From Dastarcus helophoroides (lineage: Eukaryota > Arthropoda > Insecta > Coleoptera > Bothrideridae): a DNA stretch of 64,000 bases. The notes below the pieces were generated by a model. It searched no databases. It had not been told where the DNA came from and worked only from the letters and a program-made list of their open reading frames with translations. Shown here piece after piece: positions 16,609-27,895 of this stretch. The number at the start of each line of letters is the position of its first letter. Positions within the stretch are counted from its first letter, which is position 1. The stretch spans positions 29,562,626-29,626,625 of the forward strand of contig CM053327.1 in assembly GCA_028583605.1 (NCBI GenBank). The letters run 5' to 3'. A program made the position numbers and the translations under genes.

Positions 16609-18469
16609 AAGTCGAATTTTTCCACATACTCTTTCTTTAACTAAATATCCAATTTTTTAGAGTTAGTGATCAAAGTAATTTAAAAATTAACTCAGAAATT
16701 TAAGAAAAATCGAATACTCTGTTTAAATACATCCTTTAGAAGAGTGGCAGCTACCCAATTGTTCTCTCTAAGCAAGACATTGGCCCTGAAGCAAGAGCGT
16801 AGGTAGGATTTACTTCAAGACTTCAGGAGGAAGCGGATGCAACATTCATACTGATAACTTGACGGATAAAAATGTATGTATCTTATTGTCTCACCAGTAG
16901 AAATTTTCAAAATTTTTTTTCTTGGAGTTGTTACTTTTTATTTAAATTTTGATATAATCTTTACGTTTTGAGAAAAAAAGTCCAAAAAGAGTCCATTATT
17001 TTTCACGTGTTTTACTTTTGTTGTTTAAATTTTAACATAACTTTTCGAAACTCCGACTTTTTCCCGAAATTTCGACTTTTTTCCCCGCAATATCGACTGC
17101 AATCTTAAATTTGGACTTAAACTGGAAATTCCGACACTTTTTTCTCTAAATTTCGAAATTAAAGTCAAAATTTTAACCTTAATCTCGAAATGTTGCCTTT
17201 TATAAAGTCGAGATTTCGACTTTTTTCTATAAATTTTGACTTGAAAAAAATTAAAAATTATAATTACTGAAGGCACCCTATTGCTAACTGTTAATATTGC
17301 TTGGAAAGGGGTGTGGTGAGACGCAACTGTCATGTGCCTATCTGAACCACGCAAAATAGAAATTTCGACTTTCAGTCTTTTTTAAACTGATGTCTTTTCC
17401 ACGCCTACGTAATTTAAGGTCGAAATTTGGAGAAGAAACTTCGAACTTCCTCCAATTTACTTAGTATTTAAACATCGTACATTTTAAACAAAAACTTCCA
17501 GTTTAAAATCGAAATTTATAGATTCAAATGAAAAAAAAGTTTGGAATTTATAACAATAGATAAATTACGTGCTTAATAGTCAAAATTTTACAATTAAGTA
17601 ACGATTTTGAATTAATAGTTACCAATTTCGATTTTAAAAACAGGATGTTAAAGTTAAACTCGGATTTTGAGAATTTGTCTTTAAATAAATTAATCATTTT
17701 TCGAATTTTCGATTTTTTTATTCGAAAATTCTAATGTTAATGTAAAATTTACTATATATAAAAAAATTCTCGATTTTTGAAATGTTCAAAGTTTTAAAGC
17801 TAAACTTTGAATCTACATTAGTAAAATCGAAGCGTTTAGATGTCCGTCTGTCTGTCGACTTATCTTTTGTCCCGACTAATTTTGAAAACTGCTTATTCGA
17901 TTTTAACGAAACTTTTACTAAAATATAAAGTTTTTCAGGGTATTTTTATACCAGTTAAATTCAACATTTCCATCCTTAACATCCTTGACGAAAAAAGTTA
18001 ACTGAAAATGTAGACGTGTGGAAGAAGCAACTGGTGAAGAAAATATCACTCAATAGGAACGGAATTCTTAATTCTAGTTTGTATAGTTGTATAGTTTGTA
18101 TAGTTTGATAGTCAATTTGGAAATCATTTGAACAATTGTTAACAAAAAAGCTAAGGGTTAATGTTGAAAGTTTCCTATTATCTTTAAATGAATTATCGAT
18201 TCAGTAACACGTCAAATGTTGTTTATATTATATCGAACGGAACTCATTTACCTACTCGTATAATAAAAATATCTTACAAATACAAACAGCAATAACGTAA
18301 TATGCAGTAGATTAATTAAAATGAAAAGGTAGCCTATTGCTCGGCATAGATCATCTTTCTAAATTAGTTCACACGTAGAAAACAGTCGATTCAAAAGATA
18401 TAAAGTAACGAAAATATGAAAACATTATAATTTTTCAATAGTTAATCATGCCATAGCATAAGTTAAAAA
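16609..18469. other. AT-rich spacer with satellite and transposon fragments
   Basis: No gene is seen. Bases 17040-17240 and 17400-17740 are AAATTTCGA-type satellite. Bases 17265-17350 carry a module (GGAAAGGGGTGTGGTGAGACG, then AACTGTCAT) also present in the 49-53 kb element. Bases 17828-17945 match the end of the 8192-8990 repeat in reverse. Bases 18180-18460 resemble the 5' flank of the first gustatory receptor and are the duplicated promoter region of the second. Confidence 0.6.
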
Positions 18470-19737
18470 ATGAATCAACAAATTATGCTTTATTACGAGA
18501 ATTATATGATTCACTTATTATTCAAGATAACTTCCTATATCGGATTAACGCCTCTGGTTTATAAAAAAGCAAAGGGTCAATACGCAAAAAGGCGATGGTC
18601 CGGTGTATATGGTGGACTGATTGGCTCTTTATTTGCACTAACTGAATTAGTGTGCATAATTTCCAGAAATACTGTAATTATCGAAACAACACGAGACACT
18701 ATAGAAATTTGCACAGAGACAATCACTTTCGCTATGCATTTGTTTATAATTTTTTACACAAATATTTGGAATGGTCATCATTGGACTTCCTGTTTACAGT
18801 TATTGGAAAAATTCGACATGGCACTGAGTCGCACATTTAAATTCTTCCCGTGCAAACCTAAGAAAATTTTCTTATGGAATTATTTATTTTCTACGTCTAT
18901 AATCTTAATAACATATGGAATGCAAATTTATGAATATAGGAATATTATATCTAAAGCCCATATCACCATGTATATTTCACATTTCTCCAGATTTTTATAC
19001 CTTTATCTGCTGGTAACCACACTCGTAACAGTTCGTATTAAATATAGAAATCTAAAAATGTTTCTTGAAACTTATTGGACAAAAAGGAATATACTTGCAG
19101 CTAATGAAAGAGATTTTATACATCTGTTGCAAAAAGTTGAAGAGCTTTTACAGATCTTAAAAGATGATGTCCAAGAATTAAATCATATTCACGGGCCTGC
19201 CATATTATTTTATTTTGTTTATAGTGCGACGCAAATACTAAATGGCTTAAAATGGTCAATAACCAAAGACCCCTTTAAAGAAGAAGATTGTTATCTGTGG
19301 TCAAATACATTTATATGTTTTCTTAGTGCGGTGAGCAATATTTTTTCTTACTGCCGTGAGCAATTTATTTGCTAGCAAGGAATTCATTTGCTAGCAAGGA
19401 ATTCATTTGCTAGCAAGGAATTCATTTGCTAGCAAGGAATTTATCTGACTAAATCTATTATTTTCATTTACAGATGGAATCATTATCAATCATAACACCA
19501 TGCAACAAAGCTTCCCAAGAAATGAATAGCATTATAGTTTTATTATATAGAATTAAGCAATCAACAAGTGCAAGAAGTAACCCTGGAGTAGCGTATGATT
19601 TTTGTATGATTCAAAATTATTTTACACCGAAGTTTGGAGTTGATGGACTATATTTTATCCAAAATGGCACAATTCTTTCCTTTGTTACTACACTTACAAC
19701 ATATGTAATTGTTCTGATAGAATTTAACAATAAATAA
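18470..19737 (+). CDS. Gustatory receptor (7tm_7 family), copy 2
   Basis: This is a paralogue of the gene at 9642-10798. Exons are 18470-19330 and 19474-19737, with a phase-0 intron of 143 bases, giving 374 residues. It shares long blocks with copy 1, including GQYAKRRW, YTNIWNGH, KWSITKDPF, GLYFIQNGTILSF and the C-terminal TYVIVLIEFN signature. A possible internal start lies a few residues downstream (MLYYENYM...), but the first methionine aligns acceptably with copy 1. The gene has no stop or frameshift and looks functional. The intron differs from copy 1 by a tandem 19-base repeat expansion and a second GTGAGCAAT donor-like string. The ligand cannot be predicted. Confidence 0.85.
19364..19441 (+). 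repeat. 19-bp minisatellite in receptor copy 2 intron
   Basis: About four near-identical units of GCTAGCAAGGAATTCATTT in tandem account for most of the length difference between this intron (143 bases) and the intron of copy 1 (50 bases). It starts just after a duplicated donor-like string. Confidence 0.9.
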
Positions 19738-21602
19738 TAACACTGGTCAACAAAATTGAAGTTTTGTCGTGTCACATGAACTTCTTTTGTGTTTTTTAAT
19801 AGTGTTAGTTTAAAATAAGCAGTTTTGAAATTTTCACCACCCACGTCTCCACGTCCAATGTTTGAAAAATGATGCATCTCCAGAAATATAACACAAAAAA
19901 TGTACATTAGGAACTTTTTTTTTGTTTTTCTAGATTATTTAGCTTTTAATTGGTCCCTTTTGATCAAGCAGTAGCAGTCAATCAACACCCTTGAGTTTAA
20001 TCTACCCTGATAAAGTTTGGAGTGTCCGCATGAAACGTTTACCAGTTCTTATCACTTAGAGCCACCCAAAGCCCCCTAATTCATAGGAATAAAGTCAAGA
20101 TATGTGTCTAAAAAATGAATTTTGATCCCATATTGCAACCCAATGGAAGTTTTTTAGCCAAATATCTATAGATGTCACTATTAAAGTAAACCAAAAAAAT
20201 TCCAATTAAATTCCTGAAGCCACTTCATGCTGATTCTTTTCAAAATATTTAATTTTTCTTTAAGCAACGAGTCTTTTATTAATTTTTTTAATTTGAGGTT
20301 CTACTCCTACTACTACTTTACTCATTCTGGGGAATTTCTCTTTAAAACATAAAAATCCATTTTTATCGGGACCCATCCTCTCTAGACAATTTTTGGTGAG
20401 CCTAATTTGATATGAAGTGATGGCAGAAATATACCAGAGAGCTTTACAAGTGTAAATGTTTTCTATTTACAAATCAAAGATCTACGTGTAGGACAAACAA
20501 ATCCCTAATTGTGATTTTTTCGATGTCCTATTCACATAAAAAGTACCCGAATTTTTAAAAAAAGTTGAAATTTTCATAAAATTTTGAGAAATGACGAAAT
20601 TCTTAATTTTGAGAAATGACGAAATTCTTAATTTTGAGAAAATTGGATTTTGATAAAAGAGATAAAATTTTAGAATAAATTCGAAATGTAAAAAGAAAGA
20701 GAAATTTTGTGAAAAAAGACGGATTTTCAAAAAATGGACATTTCAAGAAAAAGTTCTCGCACCTGAGAAATTAAATTTTACTCTAAATGAAACTGTAAAT
20801 ATGAATTTTGAAGAAAAACCGGACGTGATGGAAGTTTTTGAGTATTTTTTCAGGTTTTAGTCATTTAAAATCTATAAAAAAATAGTATAGAAACCCTACA
20901 CCCTACCACAATTTGCTGGTTGCAGACCTATGTTATTTATGCCAAACTGCCCCCGAAATGTAGGCAGCACATTAATCATCAAAATTTTCTATGTATGAAG
21001 GTAGCTTTATTTCTGGTAATTTTTTTTTTAGTAAGTTATCTTAAGATTGATTATTTCTTTATGCATATATGTAATACATATATGACTTTACGGCCAAAAG
21101 TTCTAAATTCAATCACACAAAATCCGGAACATACCATTCAAACCATATACTTAATAAGTAAATGCATTTATTTAACCATTGATTGAATCGTTGTTAAATT
21201 AACGATAAATTCATCATTAACGCTTTCACCCAAGTTCATTTTAAATTAGGGCGGGAAGTAATTTCCAAATATTGGTTGGCACCCATGGGACTTGCGCTGC
21301 TTCTGATTGGAGAAGCGGAAAAATCAATCTGACAACGCCACTGGCTTTGCATTTGACGCGAAGTGAAAGTTATCGCCATTTTGAATTCTGTGGAAGTTAA
21401 TAAATCTGTTTGCGATTTATTGATAGAAGTTTTGGTGCATTTGTTAAATTCTTAGGTAAAACACCGCTACCTTTCATAATGTATTTTTAAATAAGATTAA
21501 AATCAACTACTTTTACTTTCTACAAAACATTTCGATGTAATTGCTTCATTGTCGGCTTTGCCTAGTTTGTTTTTTTTACATTTTTCACTTAGATCCACAA
21601 AT
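19738..21602. other. Spacer between receptor copy 2 and the SR protein gene
   Basis: No convincing gene is seen. The spacer holds loose TTTTGAGAAATGACG-type tandem repeats near 20580-20640, a dispersed repeat at 20947-21046, and the 5' flank of the SR gene. The 5' flank includes CGCCATTTTG (21374-21383), a YY1/Pho-like core often found just downstream of housekeeping start sites. Confidence 0.5.
20947..21046 (+). repeat. Dispersed repeat shared with 56145-56240
   Basis: Both copies share about 90 bases with few differences, including CACATTAATCATCAAAAT, GCAGCTTTA-like and TTCTGGT strings, followed by a T run and ACTTATCT-like sequence. There is no coding capacity. The family is not identified. 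Confidence 0.75.
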
Positions 21603-24060
21603 ATGTCTCGTTACCGTGAATGGGATTTATCCTGCAAAGTTTATGTTGGCAATTTGGGATCATCGGCTAGTAAACACGAAATTGAAAGTGCTTTTGGAAA
21701 ATATGGTCCCTTACGAAATGTGTGGGTTGCCAGAAATCCTCCTGGGTTCGCATTTGTTGAATTCGAAGATGCCAGGGATGCCGAAGATGCTGTGAGAGGA
21801 TTGGATGGAACGTAAGTATTTGATAACTGTGTAAAAAGGAAACTTATTATTTTGTTGGCTTTCATAAAACATCTTTAGTCGATGCTGTGGCACAAGAGTT
21901 CGAGTTGAAATGTCTAATGGAAGATCCCGTCGTGGCGGTGGTGGCGGAGGCGGCGGCGGTGGTGGAAGAAGAGGGTTCTCCAGATATTCCAGGTACCTTG
22001 GGTTATATTTTAACAATTTATTTACTTTTTTATTTTATACAATTTTAGTAGCAGCTTACAGACTTGTAACAAGTAAAATATAGAAACGTATATTTCTAAA
22101 ACAACAACGTGTTATTTAGGTGATTGTTGTTGCACTTAGAAATAGTTGAAATCTTGAAAAGAATCCACATTTTGAGGAAAAGAAGTTGAAAAAAATTGAA
22201 GTATTAAAGAAAGTTTATATTTTTGGAAGAAGTTTAGCTTTGGAGTTTAACGTCAAATGTATAAGAAATGGTTAAAATTGGAAATTTAAAATCTGTAATT
22301 TGCAAATAACTCAACTTTACACTCAAACTGACTAAAATTTTAAAATTTTGCATAAAAAGAATGAAATTTTGGAAGCGAATAAAAAGAATATTTGAGATTA
22401 AGTTTAAAAATAATGAAAAATGTGGTTACATAAATTGTAATTAATTAGAATTTACTTTTTTCTCCTTATATTAAATTTAAGAAAAAATTCAGCATTTTTT
22501 GAAATCTTCAGCTCAAAATTTGGAAATAAATGTCAAATTATTAAAATGAAGTTGAAACTCATATAAAATAATAGCAAGATTTTTAAAATTTGGACTTTGG
22601 TCACCAAATTTCGATTTTAAATTGGAGTTTTCACCTTTTTCCGTCATTAAATTTGGTTTTTAAACTCATAATTTGGCTTGAAACCTAAAATCGCCTTTCA
22701 GAAATTAAAAATCAAATTTCTAAGAGTCTAATTGATAAGCAAAGAGAATTATAATTCATTTCAAACTGTAGAAACTATTTTTTTAAGTGAATAGGGTATG
22801 CACGAACTAATCATGTCTCTATTCCTGGATGTCAGTTCCCAAATGGTAGCTATGATTGTTTTTAATTAAAGTAAATAAGTAATCATGAAGCACAGGAAAT
22901 ATTTTACTTTTGAGATCAAGTTTGTAAGCTCGAGTAACAAAAAAAAAAAACGATAAACTGTGGGGCAAACGAAGGCCAGCAGTAAAAGTGCTTTGACGCA
23001 CGTTGCAGGGCAGCACCGCTGCTGTTGTTTTCTCCCCCCGACTGAGACCTACCCCTTCCCCGGCCACACATCTCATCTTACATCGACACACCCAACTACA
23101 GCTACTACATCCACCATCGGTGGTGACGTCCCCCAGCTCTATAATGAGGCGCGACAACTGGCCAGCTGCCCTTTACAACTAAATAACATCAAGCTGAAAA
23201 TTTTCAACAACTCTTTCCAATTCAACATGCAACTATCGCCAACGAAATTTGCAACAAAACAACTATATTTTCTTCTTCATAAATCAACTACTTAGCACGT
23301 CAATGGGAAATTTGTCGAAACGTCGGCTTTTTTCGGTTTGTGTAGTCATATATGCAGACCGCGCAAATTTTACTGCTTCAATAACAGTTCAAGGCATCGT
23401 TCAACTTTTATAGAAATGAATTTCTAGACTGAGCTGTTTTTGGGTATGTAAGAATTGTTCGTCTGTCTGAAATTAATAGAAACATTTTTTTACATTGACA
23501 ATTTACTTTTTTGAATTTTCTTAAATGTTAGTCACTGTGGGGGGCCGCTGCAAAATTACCGCAGTATGATAATTGTATCCTTTCAAAGTTTGATGTATCA
23601 TTTAAAGTGAAAATTCATATATATTGCCATAACAAGAAGTTATCCTTAACACTTAGAATATGAGTAAAACTAAAAGGGGTTGAATTTGAGAATCTTAGGC
23701 TGCTTTTCTGATGTTTCATTTCTTGATACTGAGAACAGAACTGGCACTAAACATTCTCAGTAGCAAGCGATCAAACATTAGCCAATCAGCGTAATTTGAT
23801 GAGGATTCAAGCCTACATTTCGGGTTTGAACCAGAAGTCAAGTATTCCTTGGGTATTTTATTTTATTGCATAATTTCAGAAATTTTGAAGTGGCCCTTAT
23901 GCATAGATTTTTACTTTCGTTGTCGAAAGCAGACTAAAAAAATTGTTTTATAAGGAATGGTACTTATAGGTCAAGATCGCCCAGAAGGTCCAGATCTCCG
24001 AGATCCCGCTCGCGCAGTCGAGACCGTCGCAGCAGATCAGATTCAAGGGATCGTCGTTAA
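21603..24060 (+). CDS. Rbp1: SR splicing factor, Rbp1/SRSF3 type, 3 exons
   Basis: This is a small serine/arginine-rich protein that binds exonic splicing enhancers and recruits the spliceosome in the nucleus. Exons are 21603-21811, 21879-21992 and 23970-24060, giving 137 residues. An N-terminal RRM (about residues 10-82) carries RNP motifs KVYVGNLG and GFAFVEF. It starts [18 protein letters not shown], closely matching insect Rbp1. A glycine-rich linker with an 11-glycine run follows, then a short RS tail ([20 protein letters not shown]). The exon 2-3 intron is nearly 2 kb and contains a GC-rich island at 22940-23340. SRSF3-family genes commonly self-regulate with a poison exon in such an intron, but I could not define one. 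A polyadenylation signal lies at 24262-24267. Confidence 0.95.
22940..23340. other. GC-rich island inside Rbp1 intron 2
   Basis: This roughly 400-base block has far higher GC than its flanks and open frames of about 110 codons on both strands with no recognisable similarity. It ends at CGAAACGTCGGC, a string typical of retroelement termini in arthropods. It could be an old retroelement insertion or a conserved regulatory exon region; I cannot tell which. Confidence 0.4.
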
Positions 24061-24261
24061 GTGATCAATGCAAGAAAGACATTGAAATCTTTTTATTTTT
24101 TCCTAATAATTATGATAAGTTTACATTTTTAATAGAATCAACTGAATTTAATATTTAAGTATAATCATGTTTTCACACCATTTAACATTTTGCTATAAAT
24201 ATATAAAACAATTTACAACTTATTTGTATTTAATTTTGTACTTCAAATTTTCTGGTTTCAC

Positions 24262-24267
24262 AATAAA
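24262..24267 (+). terminator. AATAAA polyadenylation signal for Rbp1
   Basis: AATAAA lies 202 bases after the Rbp1 stop codon. The region to 24529 holds no gene and separates two convergent genes. Confidence 0.6.
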
Positions 24268-24529
24268 TTTATTTTCATCAAATACTGAGTCCGTTCTTAT
24301 TAAAATGTAATTATTTTATTTTTTGCTTTAGAGGTAAGGTATTAATAAAATGTTATTTAGTAAAACAGAAAATATATTGAAGTAATACAACTAATAGGAA
24401 ACATCTATTGCAAAAAAATAGCAATTACTGTTCAGTATTTTGTTTTACCATATTAAGAATAACAATATCACATTGGCAACAAAAAATTTAATAAATAAAA
24501 CTGTACATATTGGACTAGATTATTTATTG

Positions 24530-25645
24530 CTAAATGCTGAATGATTCTCCACACCCACAAGTTCCTTTAATATTTGGGTTATTAAACACAAATTCTGAGC
24601 TCAATTTGTTCTCTACAAAATCCATTTCTGTGCCTAATAATGTGAGTTGTGCTTTCTTATCTATGAATACCCGTACTCCATCTTGATTGACTTCCTCGTC
24701 TAATTTGTCTGGAAAAAAAATACAATCACGTATACTTTTTAATTTTAAACTAAAAAGTCGAAATTTCTACAAAAAAAAAACATTTTCAAGTTTAAAACGA
24801 GGAAGTTTAGAAAATCTAAACAATTCCAAGAAGTTGATACTAAGAATTTAAATTCAAAATTGCAACCCAAGTATTAAGGTTAAAATTTTGGGACACCAAA
24901 TGAAAAATTCTCCAAAAATTTAAAGAAATCAATTATTTCTAAGCTTAAACTCACAATTTTGAGAAACAAAACTCATTAAGAAAAATACTCTTAATTTAAT
25001 AAAAATTGTAAGCAGAATTTAAAAAAAAAACGCAGAAATTTAGTCAAGATTTTGAGATTCAAGTTAAGTAAATAACTAATTTTGCATTTAAATTCGAAAA
25101 TTGTTGACAACAAATTTGAACTTTTGAAACTAAGGTGCAAAATATGTAAAAAAAAAAGTAACGAACCTTTATTTACTGCATAATCCAAAGTGTAGGATAA
25201 ACCATTACATCCTCTTTGTCTAACTCCAATTTTCAATCCGACCTAAAAGAAAAACATGACTATCTTTGCAATTCAGAAGCTTGAAAAATGTGATTTGTTT
25301 TTAAACAATCTTTAAAAAGATGTTGATTAGGTAATAGCCTGTAGCAACAAAGAAAGATAAAAGTGTTTATTCTAAAAAACATCAACCCAATGCTCCTACA
25401 AATCATTAATTCAAGATTACGTCAATGAGGAACTTACATATTCGTTCTTTCCATCCAAAATTTGTTTTATTCGTTTTACTGCTGTTGGTGTCTGCAATGA
25501 GATTTTAAGGTTAAGTTAAAAAAAATTGTACAAAAAAACTTAAAATTATAAACCAACTTACCAAAACTAATGCTGCTCTTGTAGGTAAAAGTTTCCTATT
25601 TTTAACTGCTCTCACTGTAGCCGTCGCAATAGATTTTGTTGCCAT
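24530..25645 (-). CDS. IscA1: Iron-sulfur cluster assembly 1 (ISCA1/IscA family), 4 exons
   Basis: This is a mitochondrial A-type scaffold that works with ISCA2 and IBA57 to assemble [4Fe-4S] clusters. Exons, in transcript order, are 25562-25645, 25438-25491, 25167-25242 and 24530-24708, giving 130 residues, the normal ISCA1 length. The N-terminal 28 residues are basic and lack acidic residues (MATKSIATATVRAVKNRK), fitting a mitochondrial presequence. The three cluster-binding cysteines are present: one in RQRGCNGLSY and two in GTCGCGESF near the C terminus. The gene is divergent from mats, with 338 bases between start codons, so the promoter is probably shared. No defect is seen. Confidence 0.95.
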
Positions 25646-25983
25646 TTTAAATCAAATTAACTTCAAATTTCTGTCAGCTGTCATTATCGATCTGACATAT
25701 GTTTTGTAGATTTGACATTGCGCAATTTGAACAAGTTAATAAAACGAAAATCTCCAGCTTTCTGTAAACTGATTGGCTTTTTTTTCCTAATTTTAATCTG
25801 TCAGATTGGCGCTGCTTACACTCAAATGACATTTTTTCATATGGATGACTAAAACATCTGTGTTTCCTAAAGGTCATTGACAATTCGTTCATTATTGTTG
25901 TAGAATTTGTTAGAACTTTGTTGATATTATCGTTACTTGTATTTTCTTCGTTTTAGTTGTTTGCGTTTCATTCAGTACTTAAA
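25646..25983. promoter_or_regulatory. Shared divergent promoter of IscA1 and mats
   Basis: The two start codons lie back to back with only 338 bases between them. The interval therefore must contain both 5' untranslated regions and a compact bidirectional promoter. No TATA box is obvious in the expected position. Confidence 0.6.
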
Positions 25984-27895
25984 ATGAGCTTCCTTTTGTA
26001 AGTATTATCACATTATTTTCCGTGAATGTTATTTATTCTATTTTTAACTATCAGTTAAAATAGACCACAAACAATTTTTATGGCTTTACTCAAGAAGTTC
26101 TAGCCATGTAAAATGCATAGCGTAACTAATCTCTTTTTAAGTGGAAGCCGGTCATCCAAAACTTTCAAACCAAAGAAAAATATACCTGAAGGGACTCATC
26201 AATATGAATTAATGAAACATGCAGCGGCAACTTTGGGTTCTGGAAATTTAAGACTGGCTGTTATGTTGCCAGAGGGTGAAGATTTAAACGAATGGGTTGC
26301 AGTAAACAGTAAGTTACATTTGATATTTTTTATAAATTCGTAATTGTTGTGTTTTAGCTGTGGATTTCTTCAATCAAATTAACATGTTATATGGGACAAT
26401 AACAGAATTTTGTTCGGAAGATAGCTGCCCAATTATGTCAGCTGGTCCAAAATATGAATACCATTGGGCCGATGGGCACACTGTGAAGAAGCCAATAAAG
26501 TGTTCGGCCCCCAAATATATTGATTATCTAATGACTTGGGTGCAAGATCAGTTGGATGATGAAACACTCTTCCCTTCAAAAATAGGTAAGTGAAAGTTTC
26601 CTGTTTTATGCTTTGATAATTTACTTGTTCCGCTCCATGCTCTATTTATAATGCTAATTAATTTTCATATTTTGCTGCTTTATAATTAAGTGATGAAGTC
26701 TTTATAAATAATTGATTACAGTCTTGTAATTATGACTCTAATAACAGGAATAATTCCATAAATCACTTATTGTATCAGGTTAACATACCTTGCTCGAAAT
26801 ATCAAGTTTAAATCATGATTTTTCGAAAACAATACAAATAATAACTTCAGACTTGTTATATGCAATGTACGTACTGTTGAAATTTCAATTTTAGATATGA
26901 ACTAGAGCAGCGTTTCCCAAACTTTTTTTTGCCATGACCCATTATTTTTAATACTTCTTTCTCAATCCACTAAAAGGTTTTTTAATTACTTTAACATATA
27001 ATATTGACCATTTGCAAGTACGTAGACTATTCTGTGACCCCGTATTTTATTTTTGTGGGCTGCCATTTGGGAAATGCTGGGCTAAATAAAACTAATTTCT
27101 TCCGAGGTTTTGGTTGAAACTTCAGGTTTCAACTTTTTATTTTAGAAAAAAATTCAAATTAAAAAACTAGATTTATAAAGGGAATTTGATATTTCGATTT
27201 TAAAATTAGGGTTTTAGAAGGAAGTATTATTTTCAAGTTTAAACTGAAAACTTTTAGAAAAGTTGAAATTTAATGAAAAAAACTTTAAATTTATAATGAC
27301 AATGACAATATTCTCGAGTTGACAATCCAAACAAGAATAAATTTAAAATTATTTTAAAAAGCAGCATTTTAAAGCGAAATTTTGAGAAAAAGGTAAATTA
27401 ATAATTAGGAGCTATAGACTGCCCTTTGTGTTATTTTTTAAAAAATAAATACTGGCAAATTACTGGTAAACCAAATCCAAATCTTTATGGATTTATCTGC
27501 AAATGAAAAAAATCGCTTTTATGAGAGCTACGTTACAGCATCGTCGAGAGCAGTTGTGATGTTGTGTGTTGTAAACATTTTAATGTACTATTTGCAGGAG
27601 TACCTTTTCCAAAAAATTTTTTGACCATCGCTAAAACAATACTGAAGAGGTTATTTAGAGTATACGCACACATATATCACCAGCATTTTAGAGAAGTTGT
27701 CCAATTGGGTGAAGAAGCGCACCTAAATACATCATTTAAGCATTTTATTTTCTTTGTTCAGGTAAGTGTTCTGTTGTTTTAACTATTTAATGAGTTACGA
27801 TGTCATATTTTTAGGAGTTTAATTTAATAGAAAGACGAGAATTGGCTCCATTGCAGGAGTTAATTGATAAGCTGACTGCTAAAGAAGGCCGATGA
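25984..27895 (+). CDS. mats: MOB kinase activator 1 (mats/MOB1A), 5 exons
   Basis: MOB1 is the co-activator of the NDR/LATS (Warts) kinase in the Hippo growth-control pathway. Exons are 25984-25997, 26142-26308, 26358-26585, 27598-27761 and 27815-27895, giving 217 residues, against 216-219 in the family. The first coding exon is only 14 bases (MSFLF), the known MOB1 N terminus. Zinc ligands are present: cysteines in CSEDSCP (about residues 80-85) and histidines in HIYHQHF (about 162-167). The C terminus reads [11 protein letters not shown]. Introns are GT..AG with matching phases. Intron 3 contains an hAT-like MITE (26918-27079). Confidence 0.97.
26918..27079. mobile_element. hAT-like MITE in mats intron 3
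   Basis: The element starts CAGCGTTTCCCAAA and ends TTTGGGAAATGCTG, a 14-base terminal inverted repeat with one mismatch, of the CAG..CTG kind common in hAT elements. It is 162 bases long and non-coding. The flanking 8-mers (AACTAGAG and GGCTAAAT) match at only about half their positions, so the insertion is old. Confidence 0.75.

Noticed and set aside
12253..16644. Open frames of 1190-1463 codons on both strands
   Set aside because: They consist only of dipeptide or homopolymer runs dictated by the GCTCTT/CCTCTT repeat, overlap in several frames, and have no flanking gene features.
19364..19441. CRISPR-like direct repeat
   Set aside because: The units are contiguous without spacers and lie in a eukaryotic intron; it is a minisatellite.
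19617..19907. 96-codon minus-strand frame overlapping the receptor copy 2 end
   Set aside because: It is antisense to a well-supported receptor exon and has no family resemblance.
22819..23295. Two overlapping frames of about 111 codons on opposite strands in the Rbp1 intron
   Set aside because: Neither resembles a known family and they overlap head to head; a GC-rich patch lowers stop frequency by chance.
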